DNA of 64,000 bases. Source: Diphasiastrum complanatum (taxonomy: Eukaryota; Streptophyta; Lycopodiopsida; Lycopodiales; Lycopodiaceae). The position numbers and the translations under genes are program-made. How positions within the stretch are numbered: the stretch's first letter is position 1; every line of letters starts with the position of its first letter. The DNA is taken from contig CM055095.1 of the NCBI GenBank assembly GCA_029204225.1, forward strand, positions 32,489,732-32,553,731, in the 5' to 3' direction. Positions 49,144 to 60,983 of this stretch are shown here, piece after piece. Under the pieces are notes generated by a model, which worked only from the letters and a program-made list of their open reading frames with translations, searched no databases and was not told where the DNA came from.

Positions 49144-50810
49144 GTCGACACTTGTCATTGACATGATGTCACTCCTAGAATTTTTTTTTGTGAGTTTAAA
49201 ATTCATCTCCCCCCATTAACTTAGTGATATTTTGCCCAAGTAATTTTTGCAAGTAACCCACTTGTGCAAAGCTTTTTCTCTTCAAGTTAGTTGGCTATGT
49301 TGGCCTCCCCCGGTATTTAATTCTGCCATTCCCATTTGCCTTGCTGAGTTTTTCCTGTGATTGCGGTTCTGATGCCGTAGATTGTCATGTACCCATATTT
49401 TCAAAACCCATTGTGCGCATTCACTGATGTATGCCATTTTGTCGATTTTTTCATCAGTAATTCAACTGACCCAATTTTGATTCTTCAAGTTGCTGATGTT
49501 GTTCCAAGTGACAGACGAGTAATCTCGGGAAGAAACCGACCATTCCTGAAAAACAAAGAGGTTTTTGTATTAGTAAAAAAGCTGGTAAGTACATCAAAAA
49601 TTTGCTCGATATTGTCGACATTTTCACATCCAGGCCAATTTTAAGGCCGTAAAAGTTTCGACTATCGACATTTAGGCGGGTTGGGACCTATTTCTAGATG
49701 GATCGGCATTTTTCTTACAAAAAATTAGTCTATGTCAACTATTTTCGATGGTTCTTAGGACCGTTTTTAAAGTTTTACTGTCTATTAATAATTAACGTGT
49801 CTAGCCACTTTAAGGGCAGGTTGGGACCCACTCCTTTTGGTCCACTTTTTTTTTATCAACTTTCATAGAATTTGTAGTAGTTTGGTGCTCGTCAAATGCT
49901 CCGCAACCACTTTCTGCTCAATACTAGTCCGATTTTTGCCGTCAAAAATTTGGCTAACATTGAGCCATCAGAAGTTGATTTTGGACCTAGTCGGATGCCA
50001 TTGGTTTATTTGGATGAAAGTTAAAACTGGAAAACAATCATCCCATCTGCAAGATACGAATGCGAGACAAGCCAAGTCTTTTGCGAACAAGGCTGATTGC
50101 CCAACCGCCGACGAGGACTGGTACTCTTGCACATGCTTGTAATGCTCTTCAAGTGAACGACTTGTGGATGATCGGCCAATTTGGTGTATTGATGGTGATC
50201 TGATCCAATGGAGCTCCACATTTAGTTCACTTATTTCTTCGGGCATTGGCACATAAAAAGGATCAACCCGCAACTATCTCAGGCTTGCCACATAGCTCTT
50301 GATGGATTTTGGCGTCTTCTCAAAAACAATTCTATGCCACGATGGTTGTTCACCCAAGACTGGCAGCTTATCCAATTCTTTGCCTTTTTCGATTTTTGAA
50401 GTTTTGAACTTTATGACCCAATCATCTCGGGAGTATTAATATGGATGTCTACATCCCCTCCTCGATGGTGACCAGATTTTAGAAAGCTCTTTTGGACGAA
50501 ATAGTGCATGTGGATGGCCCTCCTTCCAATGATGAAATTTCTTGAACTTCTTCAGCTTGCCCTGTATTAACATGTTTTCGTTGTCCAGATCTGATATGCG
50601 CTTGTCCAAATAATTTTTACCCTCTATCATTTTCTGGATACTATGATTTGTCCCACGTCCAAATGGATTCCCAAGATAGCACCACAATCAAGAGTAAGAC
50701 TTGGCCCATTGGTTGGTACACAGCTCCTTGTTGGCCTTGAGGGCCGGACAGCTGCATCGTCTGAGTGTCCTCTTCTTCAAAAATATATTCTTCTTCGAAT
50801 CCCTCTAGTA
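49144..50810. other. Unassigned region with dispersed repeat
   Basis: No gene supported. 49975-50145 is the inverted partner of 31140-31300. A minus-strand block (50687-50436) with LDNENMLIQGKLKKFKKF is helix-like but unrecognised. Confidence 0.4.
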
Positions 50811-51002
50811 CTATGGCATCGAAAATCTTTGGGCATCGTGCACCGGCAAGGACCGACAAAGTATATGGAGCCTGATAGGTAGTTGGTGAAGAAACTGACC
50901 TATCATGAGATGTGGCTTCTTACAAATCTTGAGAGGCATCAGGCTAGACAATAAGGTCATGACAAAATCCAAATCTTCGATGACTGAACCTATTGTTGCC
51001 AT
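50811..51002 (-). pseudogene. gag: Copia gag fragment
   Basis: MATIGSVIEDLDFVMTLLSS resembles the copia gag core seen at 58201-57923 (VGSVIDDQDTIMTLLLSLP). Short, isolated, no zinc knuckle. The 51003-51457 stretch to its right has CTCCAAGCTCC-rich sequence and no gene. Confidence 0.45.
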
Positions 51003-51457
51003 ATGCTCAAGCAGAGTCTAAGATTGATTGATGTGTTTTACAAATGAAGAGAGGCCAACCTCCCAGCGTAAGATTGGTGCCTTCCAAGGTCTTCAAAGTG
51101 TCCTCCAAGAATCATCCTTGCTCCAAGGTGTCTCCAAGCTCCAAGCAATTGTGCTCCTCCTTGATCCAAGCAATGTCAATGTCTTCAAGCTCCTCTTGTG
51201 GATGGCTGCCCAAGCTCCAAGCTTCCAATGACCTCCTCTCCTCTTGTGCTCCAAAGGTCCTTCAGAAGTAGACAATAAAGTGGCCTCAAGAATTTCATGA
51301 CCCTAGATTCATGCTAATGCAAGCTAGCATTCATGCCAATCTAGCATCCCCTTGCTACACCATTTGCATTCATTAGTTCAACATCACAAGCACAAGCGTT
51401 CTCAAAACTACCTATGTCCCATACCAAAGATAGTCATCCTCTCAAGAGATTGCTCCC

Positions 51458-54190
51458 TAAAGGAGTAGAGGATGAGGCAAACATAAGAATGCAAAGTTTG
51501 GCAAGAACAACGAGGTGGGAAGCTTGGAGAAGAATTGTTCAATGAGGCTGGCTGGCTGTTTGTTGCTGAAAGGATGAATTTGAAAGGTGTCTAAAGCCAT
51601 GATGGCAGAAGATTGTTTGCTACCAGCTTGTGTTGTACGAATGACCAATGACCAGCTGCGCTACTGCCAAAATGCATCACTGATAAGAGGAGCCTACGAC
51701 ACCTTACAGAGTCTTGTCTTGCAACTATTCTCAAGCACCTCCTTATCACCAGTAAGGAGTAATTTGTGAGAACCAGGAGGCTGCCTACTGATTTACCTGC
51801 TCAAATGCTCGAAAATGATAGGATTTAGGATCTTGTCTAGCGATTTGGCTGCAGAAATTTACAACACCATATCATTGTAAAGAATCATGCGATTTGGGCA
51901 TCCTGTTGGTCAGCTATTTCAGACAAATAATCTTGTTGCATCCAAGAAACTGTTCTCACAGCCAATGATAAGATTTCAGCGCGTGGCATGAGTTGTCCCA
52001 TAAGTGCATGCGGATGTTTTGCGCTATTGCTTCATAAGTTCAGATTCAGCAGCTTTCTCTCGTCGGGTGGTGTAGCGGCCATCTATAGCCCAAGTGGGGA
52101 CATGACAACGTGAATGGGGAATCGAACGTGGTCACTTTGTCAGACATTGCACTCATTCTGGGCGTGTCCACTCCAAGGCAGTAGTCATTGGATGCAAATC
52201 CTCCTAAGGGAGGGTTGTGCTTATGCAATGCTGTAGAGGAGACCGCGTGAGGCGGGCAACCAAGCATCGTTTTACCTCTCACTTCTGCCAGTAACATGTC
52301 CATGTGCTTCCGATTCAGCCCACTCTTCGTCTCTCTCATACCGTTCTCCACATCACACCAACTCTTTTCTTTCCTTTGTTACCACTCCTCCCCTTGTCCA
52401 ACTCTTTTCTTTCCTTTCCTTTGTTACCACTCCTCCCCTTGTCCAACTCTTTTCTTTCCTTTCCTTTGTTACCATTCCTCCCCTTGTCCACCCAAACAAA
52501 GACAGTCTATATGCAATTTTTTTTGGTATTATGGGGAAATGATTGGGAGCCATTTTCCCCTCTACTCCTAATTGTGAACATTGTCTGTAGTGATGTTGAA
52601 GAATGGTGGTTGGTACCAACCATCAATTGACTAAAACGATCGATTTAAGCTAGTATGGGGAAGCCTTATTTTTAGGCTTATCCAAAAATTATTTAAAGTG
52701 AAACATACATAACCTGAATTTCAAATAGAGTTAGTTTCTTAAATGGTCCCTAACATAGCTCCCAGTTGGCAAGGCAACTCTCGCTTGAGCTATTGTGGGG
52801 GAGTTGTTGCTCCCGAGTCTACATCAATCATTGATATGGGAAGCAGATAGAATGAAACTCGTTTGATTTAGTGGCATTAGTGCTTGTCGTTAAGTCGAAG
52901 TCGTGGTTCTTGTTGATGTGGATTGCGGCTCATGGTTGCTTGGTTCCTTGATCCTTACACTTGATAGTCTAAAGCTTTGTGCTAAGATGATTGTGACAAG
53001 ATATTGGAGTGAAGCTGACATTGGGGTCATGGTCATGCTGGTTCATGTAGCTAAAAGTGATGCATTGAGCTTCAATGACTATTTCCTCATCGATTGATTT
53101 TTTTAACATTCCAAGTGGCATTGTCCTTCACGATTGCTTTGACAAGTGCCATTTCTTGTGGTGTATTCCTTCTCAACAAATATGTCTTATGGAATGCTTT
53201 TTGTAAAGTTCTAAGCGGTGTCGTCCTTCATGATTGCTCTGACAAGTGCCATTTCTTATGGTGTATTCCTTGTCAACAAATATGTCTGTTGGAATTGACC
53301 ATCGGTAATATTGTGCCGCATGTTGACATATAGTTGATGAAATAGTAGATGAACCACTATTATCTCCAATACATGATATGGAATATCCCATGGGTATATA
53401 TTTCTGTTGTGATGCTTTGAGAAGGAGTGATAGCACACAAAGTATTGTGCTTGTTTAGATTTGAGAGCTCAAACATTTCCAAAAATTTTGAGCCAACTCT
53501 CTCCACGAGCTTCAACACAATTGAAAACACTCAAGGACTCCACAAACTACCCAAACACACTTGATTGAGTGAAACTATGTGGCTATGGCAATAAAATCAC
53601 ACCTATATTGATCCTAAACAAGATTGACAATGTAGAATCATGGATTTTTTATGATCTAAGCTAGTTGTGAGCCTCTCTTGGCATGTCCAACCAGGTTGGA
53701 TGCCCTACCCACCTTTTGACTGCCCATAACTTTTTCAAAACACATCCACTTGACTTGAAATCAATTGCATCACGACTAGACTTCACTTTCAAATCAAATC
53801 AATTTCTTCAATTTTTGGACAAAAATATGGCTAAATCTTTCACCTTCCTCTTGATGGTTTTTCAAGACCTTTAAAACACTTTTAGAGGGCTTTAACTCAG
53901 CCTCAATTAATTAGATCTCATGACACTAAGCCAAATATGATTTATGGCAAACATACTTTGATGCTTTTCCTAGAACTAGCACCAAAAAACTCATCAAGAT
54001 GGTGTAAACTCAAATTGTTTGGCTCTTGTGAATATTTGAGATTAAAAGCTAGTACAGAGGTGCCCACACGTGTGGGAAGTATAGCTACTGACCCTCTCCA
54101 AGTTTGGATCCCAAATCTTCAACCTAAGACGTAATTTGAACTCACCCTCTCAAGACTAGCTTTCTAGCAACAACTTGCTAATATTGGATT
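51458..54190. repeat. 2.7-kb dispersed repeat, copy 2
   Basis: Collinear with 25796-28545: same minisatellite (52361-52492), same ~100-bp tandem duplication (near 53112-53310) and same CACACGTGTGGG motif near 54065 (CACACGCGTGGG in copy 1). Left and right ends break at unrelated flanks (AATATTGGATT is the last shared text). No target duplication noticed. Confidence 0.8.
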
Positions 54191-54221
54191 GTCCTTTGAT
54201 CAATTATCATCCTCTTGTACA

Positions 54222-54560
54222 AGCATCTCCATCATTAGGAAAAGTATGGGCTGAAAATGGGCCCTTTGTAAAGATACTTTTGTTGACTTCCCGCCTTTTA
54301 AACTTTCAAATAGGCCAATAACCTTTATCCATGTGTAATGAACTATTACAATGATTGACATACTGAAAATTTTAGTCTTTTCCGTCTATAGTTTTATGTT
54401 CTTAAAATTTGCACTAGGCAGTGAAAAACCATTTGATTGAGTAACAGGTGCTGCCCGTATGTCCTTTCGTTGCCCACGAAACATACTTCTATGGATAAAT
54501 TCATCGGTGCTTCCCAAGGTTTGCATGTCATGAGTCATATCCTAATTAGCTATAACTTTT
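54222..54560. repeat. ~350-bp direct repeat, copy 1
   Basis: Matches 55567-55920 (ACAAGCATCTCCATCATTAGG through ATAACTTTTGATTAGT) with few differences. The pair brackets copia fragments. Confidence 0.8.
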
Positions 54561-54880
54561 GATTAGTACATAGGAATGCAAAACTAACTACACCATCAAA
54601 AAGAGGATTTCAAGAGCTTTCCAATGCATACCATATTGTCATAGTTTTGCCAATGAGCAAGAAAGTTATAAGCTTTCCAAAAATGGGATATCTATTCAGA
54701 GCGCCCGTGTTCATTTGGAAGATGTCAAATGGCACTCTTGCACGTTGAATAGATATTTCTATTTTTGGTAAGCTATAATAATTTTTTTGTTTGTTGGCAG
54801 AATTATGACAATATGGTATTTCTTGAAAAGCTCTTGAAGTCCTCTTTTTGATGGTGTAGTCAGTTTTGAATTTTGATGTA

Positions 54881-55093
54881 CTAATCAAAAGTTGTAGATG
54901 ACAAAAAAAGAAGAAGGGAAATTCCATTGCCTTTGGTGAAGAGTGCCTCTTTATCTCCAACATTGGTAGAAGTAGGCTCACTTCTTGACTTGATATTGGT
55001 AACCCTATCCTCTTCGGCCACCAATACCTTTTGCAATTCTTCAATAGATGTGAATATTGTCTCTAGTGGTGATGTTGAAGAATGGTGGTACAT
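54881..55093 (-). pseudogene. gag: Copia gag fragment near the zinc-knuckle linker
   Basis: SIEELQKVLVAEEDR...DKEALFTKGNG aligns with the intact copia polyprotein (ILEELQGTLMAEESR...DDQALFTKGKG). About 60 residues remain. The neighbouring 55130-55400 is a third partial copy of 27150-27400. Confidence 0.6.
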
Positions 55094-55421
55094 ACCATCA
55101 GTCGACTACTACATTAGATTTAAGTTGGTATGTGGAAGCCTTATTTTTAGGCCGAGTCTACATCAATCATTGGTATGGGAGCCAGATGGAATGAAACTCG
55201 TTTGATTTAGTGGCATTAGTGCTTGTCGTTAAGTCAAAGGTGTGGTTCTTGTTGATGTGGATTGTGGCACATGGTTGAAATTGTGGCTTGATTCCTTGAT
55301 CCTTACACTTGATAGTCTGAAGCTTTGTGCTAAGATGATTGTGACAAGATATTGGAGTGAAGCTAAAATTGGGGTCATGGTCGTTTTTTATTTTGGAATT
55401 TCTCTAATGGTACCATCAAAA

Positions 55422-55649
55422 CTAGTAAAGAGCGCATGAGAAGAGAATGAGACTTTGCGCTTGTGTCATCAAAGCCATTTGATTAGATATAACACAAGTA
55501 TCAAGCTTATAAAGTCTACCTTGTATAATGCCCTTTACAATCAACACGTCTCTCTTCTTTATATAACAAGCATCTCCATCATTAGGGGAAGTATGGGCTG
55601 AAAGTAGGCCCTTTGTAAAGATACTTTTGTTGACTTCCCACCTTTTCAA
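55422..55649 (-). pseudogene. Copia pre-integrase fragment
   Basis: GDACYIKKRDVLIVKG...GRLYKLDT aligns with the intact copia text (SNECFIKKKGKIVAKG...GKLYKLDA) between protease and integrase. No further pol sequence follows. Confidence 0.6.
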
Positions 55650-55920
55650 CTTTCAAATAGGCCAATAACCTTTATCCATGTGTAACGAACTATTACAATG
55701 ATTGACATACTGAAAATTTTAGTCTTTTTTGTCTATAGTTTTATGTTCTTGAAATTTGCACTAGGCAATGAAAAACCATTTGATTGAGTAATAGGTGCTG
55801 CCCGTATGTCCTTTCGTTGCCCACGAAACATACTTCTATGGATAAATTGCATTGGTGCTTCCCAAGGTTTGCATGTCATGAGTCATATCCTAATTAGCTC
55901 TAACTTTTGATTAGTAGATC
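55567..55920. repeat. ~350-bp direct repeat, copy 2
   Basis: Partner of 54222-54560; its left end overlaps the copia pre-integrase fragment, so the repeat originated in copia sequence. Confidence 0.8.
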
Positions 55921-55999
55921 GGAATGCAAAACTAACTAGATATTAGATTTGCCTATGAGAAAGGTTAGGTACGGCCACTTTGAAAGGTTGCAACTTTTC

Positions 56000-58500
56000 T
56001 GGACATGGCAATCCTCAACAACTCTGCCTTGGAGCGCAGTGCATCAAGCTCACTAGATGCATCATCTTTCTTTGTCTGGTTCTTGATAAGAGATGAATAC
56101 TCTTTATCCATAGCTTTTTTTCAGAGATCTGAATCAGGCTGATTGAGTGCCTCTTTGACAGACGTCAACTCATGAACAAGGTAGGCTGCAGACTCTCTGA
56201 TATACCAGTTAGTGGTGTGCTTGCTCTTGAAGATCTTCTGGGTAATAGAGGAAGTTGATCATTTTTATCATACTATAGTTGTTGAACTGCAACATCATCA
56301 TCTTCTATTTCGTTGTTGATTTGTTGTTTGTCAAGAGTAGATGAGCTTGGATCTTCAATGGGAATAGTCGACTAAGGAACTGAAAAGTTCAATATGTTAG
56401 GAGAATCTAACAGGTTGGCTACATGGGCACTGCCTTTTCCTTTGAGGTCTTGAAACTGATCTTTGCCAATGAAGATGACATCCCGACTAGTGAATATCTT
56501 CGACTCGATGAGATCGAACAACTTATAGGCTTGATCTGAAGTAGTGTAGCTGATGAAAATACATTTGATACTTTGGAAGTTGAGCTTCTTCCTGAAATCA
56601 TGAGGAATCTATGCAAAAGCAGTACATCCAAAAACTCGTAAGTTTGATAGAGAAGGTTTGGTTCAGTCCAAACTTCGAATGGTGTTTTGTCTAAGAGACC
56701 TTTAGTAGGACCTCTGTACTGAATATAAGTTGTTGTTGAAACAGCTTTAGCCCAGAAGGACTTCGGAAGTGTCGCATGTGATAACATGCACTTTGCCGAT
56801 TCGACTAAGGTTCTGTTCTTTCTCTCAGCAAGACCATTTGATTGAGGCAAATAGGAGGTAATGTATTGTTGCTCAATGTCGTTGTTAAGGTGGAGATGTA
56901 TTCTCCCTCGTTATCTGACCTCAGTGCTTTGATTCTTTTGCCAGTTTGATTCTCAGCATGCTCTTTGAATTGCCTGAACTTGATGAAAGCCGCTGATTTT
57001 TATTTAATGAAATGAATAGCTGTTCTTTTGGAGAATTCGTCAATAAAGGTAAGGAAGTACTTTGCATCTAGTAATGAAGGAGTTTTCATAGGTCCACATA
57101 AATCTGTATGAACAACACCTAACAGACCTTTTGCTACATGCCTATGACTCGATGTAAAAGGAATCCTAGTTTGCTTTCTAAAGATGCAGCTATGACAGAC
57201 AGGGAGATTGACTTTACCAGAAGGATAGTCGAGATCATGAACCATGGATTGTCTAGACATGTTCAAAACAGATGCATAATTCAAGTGTCCTAAGTGATGA
57301 TGCCATAGTAATGCTTTATTGACAGGTTTTTAAGGCTTGGCAGACTCAGAATAACAATGCGCCAATCTATATAAGTAACCCTGCCTCTTGCCGAATGCAA
57401 GAATCTTATTATTCCTATCAATAATTTTGCATTCATCAGATTCGAATTCTACTTTATGACCTAAATCTGTAATTCTACTTACTGGTAACAGATTTGTAGA
57501 GAGTTTAGGAACATATAAGACCTTTGATAGAAGTTTGAATTGATCATGCTAAAATTGCAATCTTGTAGTACCTTCATCTTTAATAGTGTGGGTACTATTG
57601 TCACCAAGATGAACAAATTTCTTCGTGTTGTAAGGTGTGTAGGAGTTGAAAATCTCACATTGATTGGTCATGTGTTGAGTTGCTCCAGAAACCATGAATC
57701 TTCCAAAAATGTGCTTTGATCTTTGACCATGAATGCGCCTTCGTCCATTTCGACCTAAAGAGATGATGAAACAATATTTGCTTGTTGATCAGGTTGCTTG
57801 GTTGCATTCTTCGCTTTGAGAATTCGACAATCCTGGATCTCATGGTTATTGCGTTTGCAATACCTGCAAAACATCTTCTTCTTTGACGAATGTGGATTTG
57901 ATGATTGTCCTTGACTTTGAATCTATTTCTGATTCGATGTAGACTGCTTGGAGATTTTTTGTTTCTGTCGTTTCGAGCTCTTGTTGACATATAGAGCATG
58001 AGACAAAGAGGTAGACAAAGTGTCTTGACTTCTTCGATTATATTCTTGCAGCAACATAGTGATAACTCTGGCAAGAGCTAAATCTGAGTGTGTTGTGATG
58101 ATCATCACCCAGTTCTCATATGTAGAGGGCAAGCTTAAAAGCAATGTCATTATTGTGTCTTGATCGTCTATGACTGATCCGACATCGACCATCTGTTGCA
58201 AGAGATTCTTAAACTAGTTAATGTAACTCTGAAGAGAATCACCATTTGACATCTTGAGTGTGAAGAATTTCCTTCAAAGATGTAACTTGGTAGTCACGTC
58301 TCTCACATCATATAGTTAGCTCAGGATAACGCGAAAGCTTTACCATCCTTCGATTTCCACTTTGAGTCTTCTGTGACGTCTTCAAGTTTCACTTTGATAC
58401 ATGTAACAACATCCCATAACTCGATGGCGATTAGCAAGGTCTTCATCTTAAATTTTCACAAATGATAATTGGATCCATTCAACTTGTCTGCGATAAGACC
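56000..58500 (-). pseudogene. gag-pol: Copia gag-integrase fragment (family C), decayed
   Basis: Right to left: a gag start with KLNGSNYHL and KFKMKTLLIAIELWDVV (~58485-58420), DSKWKSKDGKAFAL, gag core VGSVIDDQDTIMTLLLSLPS, a Lys-rich zinc-knuckle zone near 57860, protease remnants, pre-integrase (CHSCIFRKQTRIPF near 57185), integrase (VHTDLCGPMKTPSLLDAKYF, LTFIDEFSKR; then QSNGLAERKNRTLVESAKCM and DKTPFEVW), and a VIFIGKDQF-like tail near 56470. Many stops and shifts. RT and RNase H are absent to the left and no LTR was found. A third copia family distinct from A and B. Confidence 0.75.
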
Positions 58501-58624
58501 AACTTTACTTTGAAGAGCGCAGGAAGTGTTGTGTAATAACACTCAACTCCTTCACAATTCACAATGCTGATTCGTTAACTGATGAGATGTATGAACAACT
58601 GATTTATACTAAGTAATTAGGTCG

Positions 58625-59180
58625 TCAAATGCGATTGCCAGTTGGCTGGTGTCCGCTGGCATTCATCCAGTTCCTTCTTAGAAATTGATTGCTGATAAGC
58701 AGTGAAAATTGGTCGTAAACAATCTGTCTCATAAATGAACTAAAATTGTCACTTTGTAGAAATGAACGTAAACTGCCACAGACGACAGTGTCGCAAAAAG
58801 GTGATAGTGTCGGCTTTTTGCGAAAAAGACGACAGTGTCTTAAAATCTCATTGAGGTAGCTCCACACTTTGCCAGAGTCATTTCCTTAACATTTGAGGCA
58901 CTTTGAAAAATGCGAAAAATGTGACTCTGCATTTTTACTCGTAAGACAGGCAAAAAATGCGAAAAATGCGACACTGCATTTTTACACGAGATTCCTGACA
59001 AGCAACATTGTCGCAAAAATGCGACACTGTAACTTTACTCATAATTTGTGACAGGCGACACTGTCAGGGTTGTAGAGAGAGAAAATGCGACATTGTTGTC
59101 AAACTCCGTGTATTTCTGCAGACTGTGTAAAAGCACTTGTAATTCTGCAGACTGTATAAAAACACGGGAAAATCTGCAGA
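58625..59180. repeat. Degenerate short repeats of GCGACACTGT and TCTGCAGACTGT
   Basis: 58780-59100 repeats GCGACACTG(T/C)A..TTTTAC-like text in direct and inverted forms (CGACAGTGTCGC). 59113-59180 repeats TCTGCAGACTGTNTAAAANCAC with a ~29-bp period, two full units and a partial. No gene is supported; a plausible LTR or leader of the family C copia element. Confidence 0.6.
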
Positions 59181-59863
59181 ACTGGATAAACAATGGATGA
59201 GGATTAAAACCGATTAGTCGATTAGCAAGAAGGAGAATAATCTAACAAGGTCAAGACAGTGCTTGAGTGGCCGATACTGAAGATGGTAAGAGCATTTTGC
59301 ATAATTAAAAAATTAAAAGAACTCATTTATATGCTTATGACGGTTTCACACAACAGTGCTTGGCAAGTAAAAAAAAAAACATGGAGTCCATTGGTCCAGG
59401 GAGGAAAAATGGGTCGGTTCCCCTTTCAGACTTAGCTTGAGTTGCCACCATGTGGCATTGAGGTGGCATGGGACCCATGCCACGTAGAGGCAACTCAAGC
59501 CCATTTTATGAGCATGGGGACATTGCCAGGGGCAACTTCCCAGGCATGGAAAGGGACTTGCTACTAGTTTGAAACCAAACCCTCAAACTCATCTAAAAGT
59601 AACACTTCAGCACACTTAATCAAATCTTCACAAAATTATATCGCTATCCCGACAAAGCTAAAAACAAAAGATCCATCCGGGTTGTAAAATTTAAATAAGA
59701 CCATTTTTTAATGCTGAAACTCACCTAGGAAAACAGCTCAAACTTTTCTTTACCTCTTTTGAGTTTGTTTTTTTTATGCTAGCGTTCATAGGAAGACGTT
59801 GAGATCTTAGAACTAAGTAATTCATTCATAGATACATAGACTCCAGGAAGGAAGGAAGGAGAT
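59181..59863. other. Unassigned region upstream of host gene, with hairpin
   Basis: No coding sequence. It holds the nested inverted repeat at 59435-59500. The last few hundred bases are likely promoter/5' UTR of the gene at 59935; no convincing TATA box was identified. Confidence 0.45.
59435..59500. repeat. Nested inverted repeat (hairpin)
   Basis: Outer arms GCTTGAGTTGCC (59435-59446) and GGCAACTCAAGC (59489-59500). Inside lies a perfect 10-bp palindrome GTGGCATGGG-A-CCCATGCCAC (59463-59483). Confidence 0.85.
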
Positions 59864-59908
59864 ATGCGAGATGATGGGCATGGATCAGCTACTCTTAGGT
59901 TGAGCTAG
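59864..59908 (+). other. Possible upstream ORF
   Basis: ATG at 59864 opens a 14-codon frame ending TAG at 59906-59908, 26 bases before the proposed main start. Two further ATGs lie within. Only relevant if the transcript starts upstream of it. Confidence 0.3.
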
Positions 59909-59934
59909 TTAGTTATTGCGCCTCAGCAAGAAAG

Positions 59935-60983
59935 ATGGTGTCTATCTCAGGTCCTCTACATTGCACTCCCTCATTTACAAGGAGGTAATTAGTCAATCAC
60001 ATCTTTACCTGCTTATAATCAATATCAAAATCGGTATTATCTTCGCAAAGCATGACTAGTGATTCAAGGATAGCTGTTTGCTCAAGGAAACTGTCCTCAC
60101 ATCAAGTTCTTGGATGATTCATGCAGATATCAAACGCGATTGGCATCACAGCACTCTGTTTCAAGTACTAATTTAGGGCGAAGAGCATATTTTCCAAGTC
60201 CAAGGTATTTGAATGTTATTTATTTATGATTATTTCCAAATATTTCTCTTCTGGAAACTGTATGGAAAAGTATATAATTGATGGCAGAAAGCTCTAAAAA
60301 ATATCTCGTCATCTCTCTAATTAGGGTTTGCTTTTGATGCAGAGATGGAGCTTCCAAAATTAACTCCTTTGGGCAGGGAAAGATTTTGTCCAGTTTACAA
60401 CATCGGGCTCTTCTTGAAAAGAGCCATGGGGTCGAGGGCAAGTGTGTAGAGGTCCTCTCAGGCTCAGGTTACGTGCCAATGAGTGCACCAGTTTTCAGAA
60501 AAAGGGTCCAAAAGCATGGCATGATGTTAATAAGTCAAGTTTTTAAGCCTCGTAATAAGGTTGAGCCAGCAGAACTCCACTATCCATCAAAGTGGAAAAG
60601 TTCACTTAGATGTTCATCGTCTTCAGAGGACTCCAGTTTGAATGGGTCTGTTAACTTAGAATCTGATATGAAAGGTGAACCAACGTCAGACAGCTCAAAA
60701 GAAAATCAATCCGTTTCAACCTCCCTGAAGAATTCTGCACAGTTGTTGCATGTCCCTGTCAATGAGGAGCGGCTCGATGGAAGGTCCGGATTTGCTTCCT
60801 TCTATAGGAATTTTAAGACTGAAAAGGAAGATAAGTTTGGTTTGGTCAACTCTTCTTCGAAGACAAAAACTCAATCTTTTTTGTGGCTTGTTGCTCCATT
60901 CATCTTAGTTGCTTCCATTGTGATCCCACCGATATTTTTGCGCCAATTAATTGAAACGGTTCTGGAGGATACTCTTGTGACAG
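59935..60983 (+). CDS. Host gene, first three exons: putative plastid-targeted membrane protein
   Basis: Three exons with canonical GT-AG introns join in phase: 59935-59984, 60127-60204 and 60343-60983 (about 256 codons so far), ending at donor CAG/GTATGT in phase 1. The start MVSISGPLHCTPSFTR and the following Ser/Arg-rich, acid-poor sequence suit a chloroplast transit peptide. A Ser-rich linker (CSSSSEDSSLNGS, STSLKNS) leads to a hydrophobic helix FLWLVAPFILVASIVIPPIF near the exon end, then LRQLIETVLEDTLVT. No stop or frameshift is present, unlike most of the window. Later exons are not seen before 64000, so the next intron would exceed 3 kb and contain a GA repeat and a retroelement. I do not recognise the orthologue; targeting and membrane location are inferred. 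Confidence 0.65.
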
